Assembly (NCBI GenBank): GCA_951799425.1
Contig: OX637397.1
Location: 6,811,001-6,875,000 of the forward strand
Reading direction: 5' to 3'
Source: Ilex aquifolium
Taxonomy: Eukaryota > Streptophyta > Magnoliopsida > Aquifoliales > Aquifoliaceae
Length of the DNA: 64,000 nucleotides
Part shown: piece by piece, positions 38,001-54,000 of the stretch
Layout: the number at the start of each line of letters is the position of its first letter
Numbering within the stretch: position 1 is the first letter of the stretch
Translations under genes and position numbers: made by a program
Notes under the pieces: model-generated
The model's input: the letters and a program-made list of their open reading frames with translations, nothing else
Databases searched by the model: none
Told to the model about the DNA's origin: nothing

Positions 38001-41000
38001 AACAAGTGTTGGTTTAAATAGAATATAAGACTTCTGTGCAAGAAAAAATATATACAAATCCCTTCTTTTCTAACATGTATTACCCTCAAATTTAAAATTG
38101 GAGACATCTTGGAAGTGAAACATATCTTAGGTAGATTGTTGTTTACTTTATGGCTAAGATGAGTTGTTAGCTGAAAAGCATGAATAATGAAGTTTATATT
38201 ATTTTTTGTCAACGAAGGTTCATGTATTTGTTTAGTATATCCTACCAATGTCTATCTATAGATTTGCTTGCATCTATGTAACTATAAATCATCAATACCA
38301 AATTTTAGGAAATTATACGCTTTGTAAAATGAATAAAAAAGTATAGATTTATGATGTATCGGTACTTATCCATATTTCTCTATTTTAATGTTTGGACGTT
38401 TATATTGAGGAATTTCAGTTGTCCCTTCTTCAGTGTTCCTTTTCTCGTGCTATTTGTGACTGCATCACACTCATTCTGGATCATCTTTGCCTTTTTATTT
38501 AAATACCTCCCCCCCTCTCCTTAAAATCCTGTCACTTTGAGGACAATGATATTCTGCTCTCTGTAAATCACTCAAGACGTTGCAGAGCTCTTTTCTTTTT
38601 CATGTTGGTGGACTTATTAACATACTTCAAGTTTGGTTCTATCTCGCACAAATGACTTTGATATTTGGTAGTATACATTTGTGCACGGTAAACTTCTTGT
38701 AATACGGGGCTACCCCATGACTTGTGGCTATAGCACCCCAGTGTTCACTAAAAATGGATACCATCCATCAAACTAGGTTATACTGGATCACTGTATTTGC
38801 ACAGTGGACCTCTATGAATGTAAACAACTCTTTGACTTCAAGAAATCAAGTCTTAGTTGGTGATATCGACCTCTAGTAATAAATAGTAATGATTAAATTT
38901 GGAATCAGTAATTATCGGGCTGCTGGGGGCAATTCAGTATTTTAAGGAGTTAAAAGGCCTATATTTACTGTTTGCACCACAATTGTTGGAATGCTGGAAA
39001 ATGTGGATCAGTTGCTTATCTTACCGTCTGTATTATTCTACAAAGTGGGAAGTCATTACACTTACCGGTGCTCTCACACTTAGTAAACCAAGCTCTTGCA
39101 TATCACCAAGCACTGGCCTCTAGAAGACCTTTGGAAGGCCATTACCCAACATTGGTTCAGTCAATGTTGGGTGCTGGGACGAGTGGACTAGTTTGATTGA
39201 GAAAAAGAAAATTTGGCTCCATTTCATGGTGGCATATACAAAAGATTAAATTCCTCGAAGTGATATCAAACTACTTTAATGCTTTGTTAGTAGTCTGTCT
39301 ATGGTTAGGCTACAATGTAAGATACTCATTTTTCTACCTGGTAGTGGTAGTTATTTTGCTTATTGTCTGAGTCTACACAGATGGGCTTTTTGTATTATGG
39401 TTGAATTGAATGGACCGAGTGGGTCCTAATAACAGCATAATCTTTCTTACTCATGTCAAGAAAAAAGCCCTTTTTTAAATTTTTTTTTCTTTTTTTTAGG
39501 GGGAGGGTGATTTGAATCCTTGACCACAAGAAAATAAAGTCTTCACAAGACGAGGAGTACTATTAGACCAAAGGCCCATTTTGTCAAGAAAAAAGCTTTG
39601 GTCATACCAATTTTGTTCGTAACCAAGTCATAGCCTTTAAGATTTAGGGGTAGTATCAGCTATGTTTCTAGTGGCGTGAATGAATTTAATTTTACTATTT
39701 TGTTTTTGAGTTCTAAGACATCATCTACTAGGGATGACGCTAAAAACCTGAGTAGGACTCCTAGACTTCTCTTTATGTAATATGTTTATTTGTTGAGTCC
39801 TAAGAACTAGATCTAGACTTTCCTTTCTCTCTTTTTTTTTTTGGCCCTTTTATTCTGCTTTTAGTTTTGTTATTATTAGATTGGTACTAAGGTTACACCT
39901 CTCGCTATCAGCTTAAGCTTTTAGAGTAGTCGGTGCATGTTTCTTTTCGTGGTTTTGTTACCCCATAAAGCCAACAGCGGATTCATGTCTGTGTTTTTCA
40001 CCACACTGATTATAGTTTATAAATATTTTTCTGAACTACTATCAATATTCCTGTAAATTACAGAGTGTTAGTAGTTCTAAATTACTACTTAAAATATTGT
40101 GGATCAAAACTATCTGCGCATATTCCCCAATTGAGAATGTACTTGTGAATTTTGACAGGTTCAAGCTGTTACGATCCATGCCACCAATAACTACTTTGTG
40201 ACTGCTTCTCTGGATAATACATGGTGCTTCTATGAGCTTTCTTCTGGTTTATGCCTCACTCAGGTCTTGCCTCTCTCTCTCTGATACAAACACCACATAA
40301 TGAATGTGCTTGCCCATGAGCATTCTTTCCTACTTTACTTTGACTGGCCATTTGTGTTTGTATTTTTTTTGCAGGTTGCAGATTCTTCAGGATCCGAGGG
40401 CTATACATCTGCAGCTTTTCACCCTGACGGTCTCATCCTTGGAACAGGCACCTCTGGTGCTCTAGTTAAAATTTGGGATGTAAAAAGTCAGGTATATTAT
40501 ATCTTCCGTAAGTTTACCCACTATTGGTGTTAGATCTTTCTCCCATTCGTGTTCTTGGTTTGCAGGCAAGTGTTGCAAGATTTGATGGGCATGTTGGGGC
40601 AGTCAATGCCATATCTTTTTCAGAAAATGGTTACTTCCTAGCAGTATGTGTTCTTATAAACCATAAATAATGCATATTTGAACATCTGGTTAGACGTGCC
40701 ATATTTTGATTTGTCTCAACTCAACTCTCAGACTGCTGCTCAAGATGGTGTCAAGCTCTGGGATCTACGCAAATTGAGGAACTTCAGGAGCTTTACGCCA
40801 TATGATGAAGATACACCTACACAATCAGGTATCTATCAATCTTCATGCACAATGTAAAAATATTCATGTCGTATGCATGGATTTTGGATGTAAGCTTTAA
40901 GAATGAGCTGGTTGGTGTTAGATGCCGGTCCAATGGAGATACTTTTAGGATGCTTGCACTTGTATTAAATAAATTTCGAAGTATTGCAATTTAAAATTGG

Positions 41001-42087
41001 TAATTTTTCATACTTGGGACAAGACTTTTGAACAGTTTCCGTGGTGTGCTCAGGAAACCTTGAACATTCCAACGACTTTGCCTTTATGAAATTTACATTA
41101 GGGACAAATCTCGCGTGGATTGTTATATTGCATTTTCTCAACAAGTTTGACCTTCGAGGGTTTCCACCGTAAGTCCATAATAGGGTTGCAGGAATTGTTA
41201 TATTGCATGCATACCCATGTGTACATATCCACCTCCATGCATACATGTAAATCACACTTCTAGTTCAGAGAAAGTGAAAAAATTGTGAAGAATTATGGTA
41301 ACAAGAGTAATTCAAAGTATAGACAATGCTCTTGTTAGGCCTGTGTATTTGTAATTTTACACTAGTATTCATGGTGGAAAGGGGGATATTTTTAGATATT
41401 TCATTGTCCTTGTTGACTTCTTACTCTACTACTTTACGCATCCTGATTCATTCCACTTCCGTTCCTGTTTTGTACAGTGGAATTTGACCACAGCGGAAGT
41501 TACCTTGCGATAGGAGGCTCCGATATAAGGTGGGTGTTTGAGTTAACCCTGTAGTAGTGGATATGTTGTAAGGTTTGGGTGCACTACCTCCCATCCCCTT
41601 TCTTTATCCACATGCCATCCCGGAGTGTGGGACATTTTTTCTTTCGGAAAGTATTGGGATATTTTTTTTGTTTCCTAGTTTATCTTATTAATTGCTAACT
41701 TGTAATTTGTGGACTTTTCTGAGTTCTTAGAAACTGATATAATCATATTGGCTACTGCAGAGTTTATCAAGTTGCCAATGTGAAGTCCGAATGGCATTGT
41801 ATCAAAACATTCCCGGATTTGTCTGGCACAGGTTCTCTCTGTCTCTATGTCTCTGATGAATCTAATATTACCTTTCTCCTTCCTCCAACACAGCTCATTA
41901 ATATGTACTTCAGTTTTTAGTTCTGAGTGCACTTGTTGAGGAATAAATTCACTTTTTGTTGGTGAGTGCAGGTAAAGCTACTTGTATAAAATTTGGTCCA
42001 GATGCAAAATACCTAGCAGTAGGATCAATGGACCGAAACCTCCGAATATTTGGCCTGCCAGGGGAGGATGGTGGATTGGAGTCTTAA
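29002..42087 (+). CDS. PRP19: Pre-mRNA-processing factor 19 (U-box E3 ligase, MAC3/PUB59-60 type)
   Basis: Scaffold E3 ubiquitin ligase of the nineteen complex/MOS4-associated complex, acting in spliceosome activation and plant immunity. Eighteen GT-AG exons, all in phase: 29002-29014, 29136-29221, 30551-30622, 30747-30809, 32308-32394, 34602-34749, 34835-34956, 35151-35267, 35503-35598, 35684-35743, 37484-37558, 40159-40263, 40375-40491, 40566-40643, 40732-40828, 41478-41529, 41761-41831, 41972-42087. They total 524 aa, the normal size for the plant protein. Domains: U-box at residues 1 to about 70 ([31 protein letters not shown]), Prp19 coiled-coil region about 75-140 ([20 protein letters not shown]), and C-terminal WD40 propeller about 215-520 ([30 protein letters not shown]). 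It ends [11 protein letters not shown]. No stop or frameshift was seen. Large introns hold a LINE fragment (intron 5), a foldback element (intron 4) and a SINE (intron 11). Very close to Arabidopsis MAC3A/MAC3B by recall. Confidence 0.97.
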
Positions 42088-45000
42088 AGTGCCTTTTGCA
42101 CTGTGCCTCTGGGGATGTATATTTTTCGGAAATTTCTGCAGCATTGGCCACCATTGTTGCAGATTGGTGTATTTCTTGGGCTGAAGAAGTGAAAGCAACC
42201 GGCAGAGTATGTTATTTGTCATAGTTAATTTGTCTGGTATTAGCTTGATCCCTGCATTCCAAGCTGAATGAAAGGCAATGAAGCTGGTGTAACCTATATA
42301 TGGGAGTTGCCAGTGACATTGTTTGATGAGGAGGTTGATTGAGATTGTAACAATGGAACTCCTGTGAGCCAGTTGTTTTGTATCATTTCAACGTTTAGAG
42401 TAGCCAGAACCTCCCCTCCCACCCCCTAACCCCACCCCACCCCACCCCACCCCACCCCAAAAAAGAGTCTCATCTGTTAAAAATTAGGGAAAAAATATGA
42501 AATGTGATTTTGGCAAAGTGTATCGGATATCGATATTACCATGGCAACTAAGGCCACTATGCATTGGATATGGTGTATTACATTATTTGTTCTTTTGAAT
42601 TTTCTTTTTTGTAGATTTTTTTTTTGTGGTTCAGCTGTGGTGGTTGGTTATCATGACAGTCGGTGGTGGTGGTGATGATGATTATATCAAGTTGGATGTG
42701 TATGTGTTTATTTTGTTCCAGTGAATTAGTTTGAAGCTTAGTTATAACGTTCCAACAAGAAATAAGGGAAGCAGTATTTGCTAGTACAAGTGTTATTTTG
42801 CAGATGCCACTTTTTCTGATCCGGAACAGGTCTTGCTGATACAACTTTGAAATTCGATACTGGAATCTTTTTTTTTAAGTATTGTTTCACTTGTCATTTT
42901 TTTAGATATCTGTATCAGTTTTTTGGTAGTTACTAATTCTTGAAGTGTATTTAACTTTTGGGCTTACTTACCATTTTTTGGGGTGAAATTGAACCCTTTT
43001 TGAGAATTTTTTCGAGATTGTGATGTTACTTACGAAATGTCAAGAGAGTGGTGGGATTTTCATATAATAAACCAAATTTCCGAAAATGTCATTCTAATTT
43101 ACCTTATATTTTATAACTCTTTACAATTGGGGTGTAGGGAAGAACCCTTACTTCTGTATAAGAGTAAGTAGAAGAGAATGAAATAGAGGATTATCTCATA
43201 AATACATTGTTATAAGCTTAAAACAGCTGAGATAACATTGAAAAATTGAGGTCTTACAAAACGTAACAAAAACTACAATGATGTGTTACATGTAAAATAA
43301 GAACTCTCCTTTCAGTTTTTCTTAAGTTATTCGTTTCGTAAATTAAAAAAATACACGATACGATTCATTTATTAATCAATTATATACGACCGATATACTG
43401 CATGAACTAAATATTACAGGATTCGTTAAGCATAAATTAATAAATGAATTAAGTATGAGAGAAGTACTTTTCAACACAAAACCGTGAAAACTTGATATGT
43501 ACTAGTCTCACCCAACACGATCGAAAGAGCTAGATATAAATAATCCAGCAAGATGCAAATTAACAAACATTTGAGCCTTCATCTCAGGGTAAGGTATTGA
43601 GATGAATGTGTAAAACCCCACAGCTGCAAAGGAAAGAACGGAAACAGAAGCTAGATAAAATTACATAAGGGAGATAAGTGTTTGAATCTTATCACATCAC
43701 TCATTTTTATCATAAGTTAAATTATTTAATTTTTAATTTAATATAATTTTTATTTCAGACATTATTTATATATGATATTGTACACATGTAAATATTTTTA
43801 TTGAGGTCATGAATTCTGAGAAAATTTTGTCAATTTTTTAAAAATAATAATGGGTATAAATTAATTTCAAATTATATAATTAAAAAAATTATGTAATTAT
43901 TTTTAACTGTTCCGTTTTAAAAACAAGACTAAAATATGGAAACATCCAAAATGATGTTTTTGAAAACATCAAAAAACCAAAACACGTTGGTAGTAACCAA
44001 GTCATTTTAATGAGGTCTGGACTTTGAACCCTCTCCACAGCAAAATAATGAGTTATTTTCCTTACCCTATAAATTGCCAAGAATTCTCTATTTTTTTATT
44101 CAGCTGAAGACCCTTAACCCATACGAAAAAAATATTCGAAGCTCCTCCAAGGCAGACGGTCTTCATCTCCAGCGATTTTTATCATAGTAGACGATCTTCG
44201 GTGGTGGGGGTGGGTTTCGATAGTGGGGTTGGGGGTGGGTTTCACTGGTGGGGGTTGGTTTCGGTTGTGGTGGTGGTGGGGGGGTTGGGAGTGAGTTTTG
44301 GTGGTGGGATTTGGGGTTGGGTTGTGGGGTTTGAGTGGTGGTTTTGGGTGGTGAGTGGGGTTTGATATAACACCAAACATGTTTTTTATTTTTATTTTCA
44401 TAATTTTTTAAATATAAATAACTACCAAACATGTTTTATATTTTTTCATTTTTATTACAGAAAAAATAAAAATTAGTTTTATTTTTTTTTATAAAAAAAA
44501 CATAAAAACGAAAGTGTTACAAAATGTACCCTAACATTTTGTCAATTAATTTTAAAATTCATCGTGTTGTGACTTGCTATGAAAATATTAGGTGTAACTC
44601 ATGTTTGAAGGCACGGTGTAACGTGAGTAGTTTTGAGAAGAATATTAATAGTCGTTGAATGAATTTATTTGATACCGTAAAATGAATTTATTGAATTATA
44701 TTATGTTTTATATTACCGATAGTCGTCATTATTCAAATTTAAAACACTGACAGAAGTGTTAAGGGGCTGTACTTTGGTCAAACTTCCTACTCTTACCTCC
44801 CACAAAATCAGATTCCTTCCTCTCTCTCTCCTCTGCTAGCCTCTTTTACCCAGAGAATAATTCCACACTTTATGAATTGTTTTACAGAACACATTTTTTT
44901 ACAGAACACTTTTTTTTCTCATTCTCTTCGAATACTAATAAATTAGATTTTCAAATGTAATTAATTAATAGTTCACAATTTCCAAAAAAATGTTTTTTAA

Positions 45001-48000
45001 TTCCTATGACCATATGTATACAGAGGGAGAAAGATGCCCCCAACCCCCTTTCTGCACATCCAAAACAGGACCAAAAGGAAAGCAAATCCCAAACTCCCCA
45101 AAAGAAACCAAAGATCAAGGTAACAAACACAACCCTTCAATCTTTCCTCATTCTTTACCAAAACCAATCTCTAAAAACCTTCAAAATCTTTCAAAACCAA
45201 CCATGATTTGATCCATCAACACCCCCACAAATGGGTTTACCCAGAAAACCCTTTTGCCTCTTCTTTCTTTTTCTGGTCCTGTTCACCAACCTTGAGATGA
45301 TCCCAGCAGCTGAATCTGCACTTGATAACACCAACTTGGTGTACAAGGGCTGTGCAAATCAGGCTTTATCAGATCCAACTGGGGTTTACTCACAAGCCCT
45401 CTCGGCCATTTTTGGTACTTTGATTCAACAGTCTTCCAGGGCCAAGTTTTTCAACACAAGTTCTGGTAGTGGCCAAAGCACTGTCTCTGGTATCTTTCAA
45501 TGTAGAGGTGACCTCAGTAATGTTGACTGCTACAACTGTGTGAGCAAGCTACCAATACTCATTGACAAACTCTGTGGTAAACCCATTGCTGCAAGAATCC
45601 AACTTTTGGGCTGTTATATGCTCTATGAGGTTGCTGGGTTTCCTCAAGTCTCTGGATTGGAGATGCTGTACAAGACTTGTAGTGGAACAAATGTTGGAGG
45701 AGCTGGGTTTGAAATGAGAAGAGACACTGCCTTTTCAACATTGGAGAGTGGTGTGGTTACTGGCAGTGGGTTTTATGCCACAAACTATGAATCTGTGTAT
45801 GTTTTGGGGCAGTGTGAGGGTGATTTGGGCACTAATGACTGTGGTACTTGTGTGACAAGTGCTGTTCAGAGAGCTCAGGTTGAGTGTGGAAGCTCTATAT
45901 CAGGCCAAATCTACCTTGATAAATGCTTTATTAGCTATAATTATTATCCTAATGGGGTCCCCACCAGATCATCCTCCTCCTCATCATCATCCTCATCCTC
46001 ATCCTCATCCTCATCTTCATCTTCATCTTCATATTCATCTCCGTCTTATTCATCAGGTACAGTTGCTTTTTCTTTCAATCCTTTTTCCTGTTTTCTTCCT
46101 AAGCCAAGCCTTTTTTGCTATTACTGGTTACATTTTTTATTTTTCCATTTACATATTATCTTTTGTGGCTTCCACACATGGATTTTGTCTAACTTAGACT
46201 TGCCTCTTATATCTGTAAATGCTGCTTAATGGTTGACAGTGAATTTTTCCATACTCTTATTTGACAAAATTTTGTCTAAAACAGTTTTGGGTCTCACTTT
46301 CTCTCTCTGAAATTGGTAACAATAGTTCAAAGGGCACTTGTGAGTATATTAATGGGGAATGTGTTTGATTCATGTAGGTTCAGGACAAAATACAGGAAAG
46401 ACAGTGGCTATTATCCTAGGAGGGGCAGCAGGAGTAGGGTTTCTTGTGATTTTCTTGATGTTTGCTAGAAATTTAACGAAGAAACATGATGGTAAGTACA
46501 TCTAGACAAAAATTTTTTTTTTTTCTGGAACAGTTTTCAATATATACACACTTCTCTAAGAAGAATACAGAAAAGGCTACACCCACCTCAGTTGTTGAAG
46601 TATATAGTAAAAGAGATGGACTTTTTATACACTTGTTTGTTATAAATATTCTTTTCCCAATGTTAATGTAGTTGGAATGTGTGTTACTTTGTGCAGATTA
46701 TTGAAAGGAGCAGATGGGTATTGGAAGCACCAAAAAGTTCTTCCTGAGATGGATTCTTTCCTGGTGTTTTTCCTGCATATAGGAAACAGGTTTTTTGAGC
46801 TGTGTTTATTGAGGTGGGGGGAGGAAGTAATTATAGAAATTTTGATGTAGCTAAAGAAATTGTTGGGTAGAGAGAGAAACTGGGGGAAAGAAAGAAAAGG
46901 AGAAAGGATGTAAGAATGAATGTTTGTCAATGCTGAAAAAGATGGGGAAAGAGTACTTGTTGGCTTTTGACCTTTTTTCTGCTCAATGTCATGTGCTTGT
47001 TAGTCTCTATCTCTGTCTTTCTCTCTCCAGGTTGTTGAGATATTGTCAAAATTTTTGCTGTTTTGCAAGGGATTTAAACAGTGTACCTGGCAGTCAAAGC
47101 AAAATTTTTGTCAACACCATCTGCATGATGTTTAATAGGAAGAGACCTATTCTTAATGAAAACAAATGTTGCTCCCCTGTCTAATGGTTTAGGATCTTTT
47201 GAATAGAGTACTTCTCATAAATTCATGGGATAATCATGTTAAATTGCATTGACTTTGTCATGAACCTTGTGTCCATCATGAAGTTGTTGTGCTAGAAGAA
47301 TCTCCTCAGCTCAGTTTTGCCTTGCATTGAATTCTTCAAACTGATTTAGTCTGAAATGAGGCTGAATTTTTTTATTTCAAAGAGTTACTTGGGGTGGATT
47401 TTAAAGGGTGAAGTTCGACCCACTACTACAATTGCACGGTGAGGGTATATAAGCAAAGACTCGGCCTTTACATCCGAGTGTTTAACGAGTGTCTTAGAGT
47501 TTGTCAATGCGGTGGTTGAATGAGTCATGATACTCAATTTAAATGTGCAATTGTGGTGGGTTGGAGTTCATCTTCTAAAGTTCGACCCAACTTAGACGAT
47601 TGGAAACGCCTTTAGAGTTTCGTTAATATCATCTTGAATGTTCTTATTGAACATTATCACCACCAAAGCAATTCACCAAACCAAAAAATGTAAATTCATT
47701 TTGAACAACTGCAATTAGAAGACTTTCACATCTAGGCCTAAAATCTAATTCGCACATGAAAGGTGTACTAAGAATATGATTTTTTTTTTTTTGAAGGGGA
47801 GAGGGCTGTTGATTTTGTGGTTGGTGAAATCATTGGTTTCCAGAGAGGGGCAACCACCCCAGAAACATTCCATCTCTCTAAGCCTCATTCTTAAGGATAT
47901 GATATTTGAGTAATGTTAAACTAACCAAACGATGTAAAAATAGAAATTAAATGATGTGACATTAAAATAATAATATTTGTATTCATATTTAAAATTTAAA

Positions 48001-51000
48001 TTTTACTCATTACGTTAATATCACATCATTTGATCGTCGTGTATAACTCCAATTATTAGTCAATCTTAAATTTTAGTCATAGTTTTTTTTTTTTTTTTTT
48101 AACACAATTTTAGTCCTAGTTGTGTTAATAAGAAATGATATTAGTTCCCATACTGCACAGAAGTAGGGTGTCAATTTTGATCCATTGATACGAACCCGAC
48201 ACGAACGATTATAAAATTGACACGATTATTAAATATACATAATAAATAGTCTAGACTAATGTTTAATATTCAGAACACACTAAATAAATTTTTTTTCGTG
48301 GGTCTTGACACGAACTCGACACGAATAATAATGACACAATACGAATAACAATGATACGAGATAAATAACACGACATATAAATCACATGAACACGATACAT
48401 TTGACACCCATACACACAGAAGAAGCATAAGATTATAAAAAACCATTCACACCGAAACACTTTAAGCAGTTTATTTTTTGATCAAATACTTTAAGCAGTT
48501 GATTGCTTCCCAGTTGTACCATAAGTTATTTAGTGTTATTTCATTGGTTCATCTGCAGCAGATATTTGAAAGCTTGGATGTGGGCCCTTAAGTTACAACT
48601 TTTGCTCCCCCCAAGTTGATTTTGACTTTAGGACTATGAGGAGGAAGAGAATAATGGCAAAAGAGGGGGTCCACTACATGAGAAGATCTAATCTATCTGG
48701 GCTTTATGTGTAGATCTGTGGGCCAGGGCTGATATGACAGACCCTTTAAACCTCGTCCCATTCCACCAATGAACATTTTTTTTTGGAAAATTGGAAGGGA
48801 TATATTAAAGGGAAATTTGGAGGCCGGTCCCCCTTGATGGACTTGTTTGGATATAAGTCCGGCAAGGAAACTTATAAGGTGTTAAGTCCATTTTTAAAAT
48901 TATATATACTGACTTAAGTCCACTTTTTTTTTTTATCTCAAAAATACCCCTAACGGTGTTAACTTTGATCAGTTATGGAAAGTCATAGGCTAGATATTTG
49001 AGATATATATGGTAACCAATTGATCAGATTTTTATGGAAACAATATATATCATAATATTATCCTTGAATTACATTAAAATCATTGGCCTATTAATTCAAT
49101 TTTAGATCATAATATTCCATTAAAATTTCAAATTCAAATTCAAATTTTGAATCAAGCACAATTTGTCAGTCTGGTATAGAAAGTAACTCAATAAATTCGT
49201 ATAACAAAGGGAATTTTTTAATATTCATTTATTTACAAATAAATTTGAAAATGAAAAATTAAAACGAATTTTAAGTGATTGCCTAAATTAGAAGGAATTT
49301 AAAACATGTTACTATACGTTACTTTTTTTTTTTTTTTTGTGTAGCCAATAATGAAAGAGTTTTCAACTATTTTACAAATAAACTATACAAACAATACCCA
49401 GACATGTGGATAAATACATTTAGCTTCCCCAATCAACTTCATTTCATCATTATAAAATCAAATGGAGCCTGTAATTTGGATCATTTTTTTGAGTATGTTA
49501 CTATTTGAGTTACTATTTGATTTACAATTTGGACAGAGTTTCATTTGTTCCACAAACATTCCACTACAATGAAATATCAACCAGTCAACAATTACAACCA
49601 ATTTGTCAACTATCAATTCATCAACCAGCCAATAATTACAACCAATTTGGTTACCATCCATTCATCAACCTGCCAAAAATGAATACATGGTCACCATCCA
49701 TTCTTGCCCCTCAACCGTTACGAATGTATACATGTTAATCAATAGTAACACATAAAATTTAGAGACTGATCAATGACAATGTAGAACAGTAACATTCATG
49801 TTACTATATTAACACAACTTAACATTGTTACAATAATTCCATTCATAGTAACACGCATGTTACTGTATCTATATTACTATAATAACATGAATGTTACTAT
49901 ACCCATGTTACTAGTCAAATACTCCAGCAATCAAGAATTCAACGTATGTTACTCAATATGAACCAGCCAATAGAAGATAAACACAACAATGTTTATCCAT
50001 GTTACTATATTTAACACAAACACAACAGTGTTATAATAGATACATTCATAGTAACATCAATGTTACTATATCTATACCAAAAATGAGGGATACACCAGTC
50101 TTCCGTATCTTTAAATTTTTCCCACAAATTCTAAATCTTGATGTTTCAACATCAAACGTGTTAATGATGTCCACAATACCTTTGTCATTCTTCTTGAAAC
50201 ATTCCTTATCAACTTCAGATGTTGATATTGTCTGATACAAATACCAAAATTGTTGTTCTCTTTAACTGTTCTTCGTGAATATCTTTGATGTTTATGTCAC
50301 TAATAACTTTAACCACTGACAACAAATTGGACCTGAATTGGTGAAATGTTGCTTCTTTTCCTGTTTTTGGAGCAGTACATTTACCTGTTTTTGCCATCAC
50401 CCTATAACATGACATTTCAATTATCAATGGTTGAACAACATACAATAGTATTATCTTAGTAACATGATCATAGTAACAATAACTAATAAACTGAATCCCA
50501 ACAACAAATTCTTAGTAACATCATAGAAACACGATTCTGTAACTTTATTTTTCAATATACAATTGTTCCTATTGTAAAATCATTGAGTTCCCATATTACA
50601 TTTTAAATCAAACATCAACCCGTGCACTCATCATAAACAACGTATGCTGCTTTTGAAGTTAAAAACCAAAAAAAGTTTGATCAGTAACATGTCTACAGTA
50701 CCATCACTATGAACAGTCCCATCTCCAAGGCTATATTGTGCACAGTAACATGGAATTTCAGAAAATAGATGGTAAAAAACCAAACAATTCAAAAATTGAT
50801 GTTAACGTCATGAATTAATGGTAACACATTTTGTTAATGGTTGATTTAGGATACTCAACAAACATCTCATTTTCACTAATAAATTTTGAAAATTTCTATC
50901 ACAGTATCATGAGCAATTCAAAAGAAACCACACCAATAAATTTTGAATGTATTAAACAATGAAAAAAAAAAAAACAAAATCATAATTCCAACCTCTTTAA

Positions 51001-54000
51001 TATAGTTACAAGAAATCACAATTTTAATTTAAAAAAAAAATCAAAATTTCAACGTTAAGATAATAAATTTTGAACATGGCTCTGACAATAACATTACAAC
51101 ATCCAAAGTAACCAACCCAATTATTTTCGAATGTATAACACAATGAAAAAAAAAATAGAATCATAATACCCAACTCTTTTATATACTAACAAGAACTCAC
51201 AATTTTATTTTCAAAAAATTTTAAAAAAAAATTCGACAGTATGAAAGTTTTTGGGTGTAAATGTTGTTTTAAAACCCTAAAACAAACATCCAAGTTCTTG
51301 TAAAATCACATACCTCTCAAAATTTTAAAAAATTCCAAAGCTTCAAAATAAGATTTCAAGAATGCCAAGAAAGCCGAGACCGATTCCAAGAATGTTGAGA
51401 CCGACTGAAGATTTTCGCCAATGAATGATGAGAATGACGAAAATGCCAAAACCGACCGATTTCAAAGTTCTTTTAAAGAAGATTTCAAAAATGCACAAAA
51501 CCACTGAAGTTCTTCGCCAATGAAGCTTCAAAACCGATTTTCGGTTTTCTTGTTCGAAATAATTTTGAAATTTGAAATAAATTCGGTTTGAGTTATGGTG
51601 GTATATGTTTTTCGGAGAAGTAGAATGAGAAAGATTTGAGGAATTTGCCGGATTCGTAGCCTAGAATGAAGGGGGAGTTACCTACCGGATTCGTAGCCTA
51701 GAATGAAGGGGGATTTACTGGGTTAGACACCAAGCAACGAATGGTTTTTCCGTAAGAGGTTTTCTACTAAAAAAGGGTATAATAGTAAAAGTAGCAAAAA
51801 ATGGACTTAAAGCCTTATAAGTTTCCTTACCGGACTTATCTCCAAACAAGTCCGTCTCGGGAGACTCACCTCCAATTTTCACTATATTAAATTAGAATTA
51901 ATCGTAAAAATATACACAAAAAAAAATATTAGATAAAAAAATCTTTAATTTTGATACTTATTTGTTTCCAAGTATATTATTTGAAATTTTCATATTTTCT
52001 TCTAACTTTTATATCCTTCCTTAATTTATATATATATTTTTTTGAAAAGTGGTGCATTAAACATCTCCTAGTTTTATGGAAGAATTTTAATATTCCGTAT
52101 TTTTATGTCATCCCTTGATTTATGCGTAATTTTTTTGGAAAGTGATTTTGTTTTCAAATTATATTTAATGCACCTTGATTCATGCGTATTTTTTTTGGAA
52201 AGTAGTTTGTTTTCAAATTATATTAATATCAAAACTCCATAACAGTGTAACAATAACGGTGTAACAAGACATTTATACAAAATATTTTACTATTACATTT
52301 TGTCAGACATATATTTTCATATAATTTCATTCAAAACAGTCTATATTTGTTTTGAATTTGTTACCACATGCACAAAACCACTGAACACTGTTTTTGTTAC
52401 AGTGTATTGTTACACTGTATTTGTTATAGTGTATTTTTACACTATTTTTGTTATACTTTTGCTTAATGAATTTGTTACGTTTTTGTTACAGTGTAAATAA
52501 TTTTATATTTCAAATTATATAAAAAAATAATTATATTAAAAAATAATTAACAAAATTTGAAATTCAAACAAAGTGATATATCCTAAAATAAAAGGAATAT
52601 TAAAATTCTCCTATAAAACAATGAGATATTTAATGAATAAATATAATTTGAAAACAAAAACCATTTTCCAAAAAAAAAAATACGCATGAATCAAGGTGTA
52701 TTAGAGATTTGGTATTAAATGACCCTAAATTTTAGAACTTAAGATAAATGACTTGTTACAATTTTTAGAAAAGAAAATTTTACAAAATGAAAATTTATGT
52801 CTTCGTTTCTCAGCTGTGTACTTTTTTTCAAAATATTTTGTTATATGTATTTTTTTACAATTATGTCTAATTTAGTGTACCGGCTTCCAAAAAACACATT
52901 TTTTTTAAAATTTCGATCAGGGGGTTCAAGCCATCCTACTTATAACTCAAGTATTCTCCACATACCACATTGATTCGATCAAATAAAAATTTCTTTAAGT
53001 TTCTTAGGGAACAGTAATATTGCACAATAATTTAGTTCCATAAATGAATTTAGTCCACAATAATCGCATGATAAAAACTAAGGCTTCATTGAGATGAGAT
53101 GGCTAAGATTTGACTACTTAATTCTCATCCTGCAAGTATTTTAGGTGAAATTCAAGAAATCTAGACCATTCTTTATGGTTGCTACGCCACTAGTACATTG
53201 AATTTGGTGTGGTATTGGGGGTGATTAAGAATTTTTGAACTCGAATTTTCGCTTGATTTCGTAGTTTAGTTTAGTTTTTGACGAATAATATGCATGATGG
53301 TGGATTTTCATATTACAAGGTGTTAATATGAAAATGCCAAGGAGGCCTTTAGATGATAGGTGGAGTTTGCCAATTGGGTTTTTGTGTGGGTTGGGGGGGG
53401 GGGGGGGGGGGGGGGGGAGGAGGGGCTGAGAGCTGATCTAGTTTTTTGGTACAGAGGTGCTGGCTTGGGAGATGGATGAGCTAGGTGTGGCATGTGTGGG
53501 TTATTGTGAAAGAGTTTGAATGGGTTCAATGAAGGTGATTTTTTTAGTTGTGTTACGTACGAGTGGATGGGGTGGACAGTGGGTTTTGCAGCAGGGATAA
53601 GGGGAGGTGATGGTTGGCGGTAGCAATAGCGGTTGGACTATTATATTTGGGGCTAGCAGTGGCAATTGATTAGGAATTTTAGGGTAGGTGGGACTTGGTG
53701 TGCGGTGTTGTGTGCAGAGAGGAGGAGTACTATTATTGAGACAAATTTTATTTGTGGTGTTTTGAGAGAAATTAAAAAATTCTTTGCCTGTTGGGTTATT
53801 TATAATTTTTATGAGGACTCTGTGTTATACAAAATTAAACCTCATGGACTAGGACAATAAAGGGTTCATATGATCTAGTACAAATGTTTTCACTGGCGTT
53901 GGGATGAGATGTTGAGAAATCCATGTGCCGGTTTGGGACGAGATGTTGCATGAAGTAAAGGACCATGAAAAACGGGTAGCACTTTTGTATGTCGGGGCAG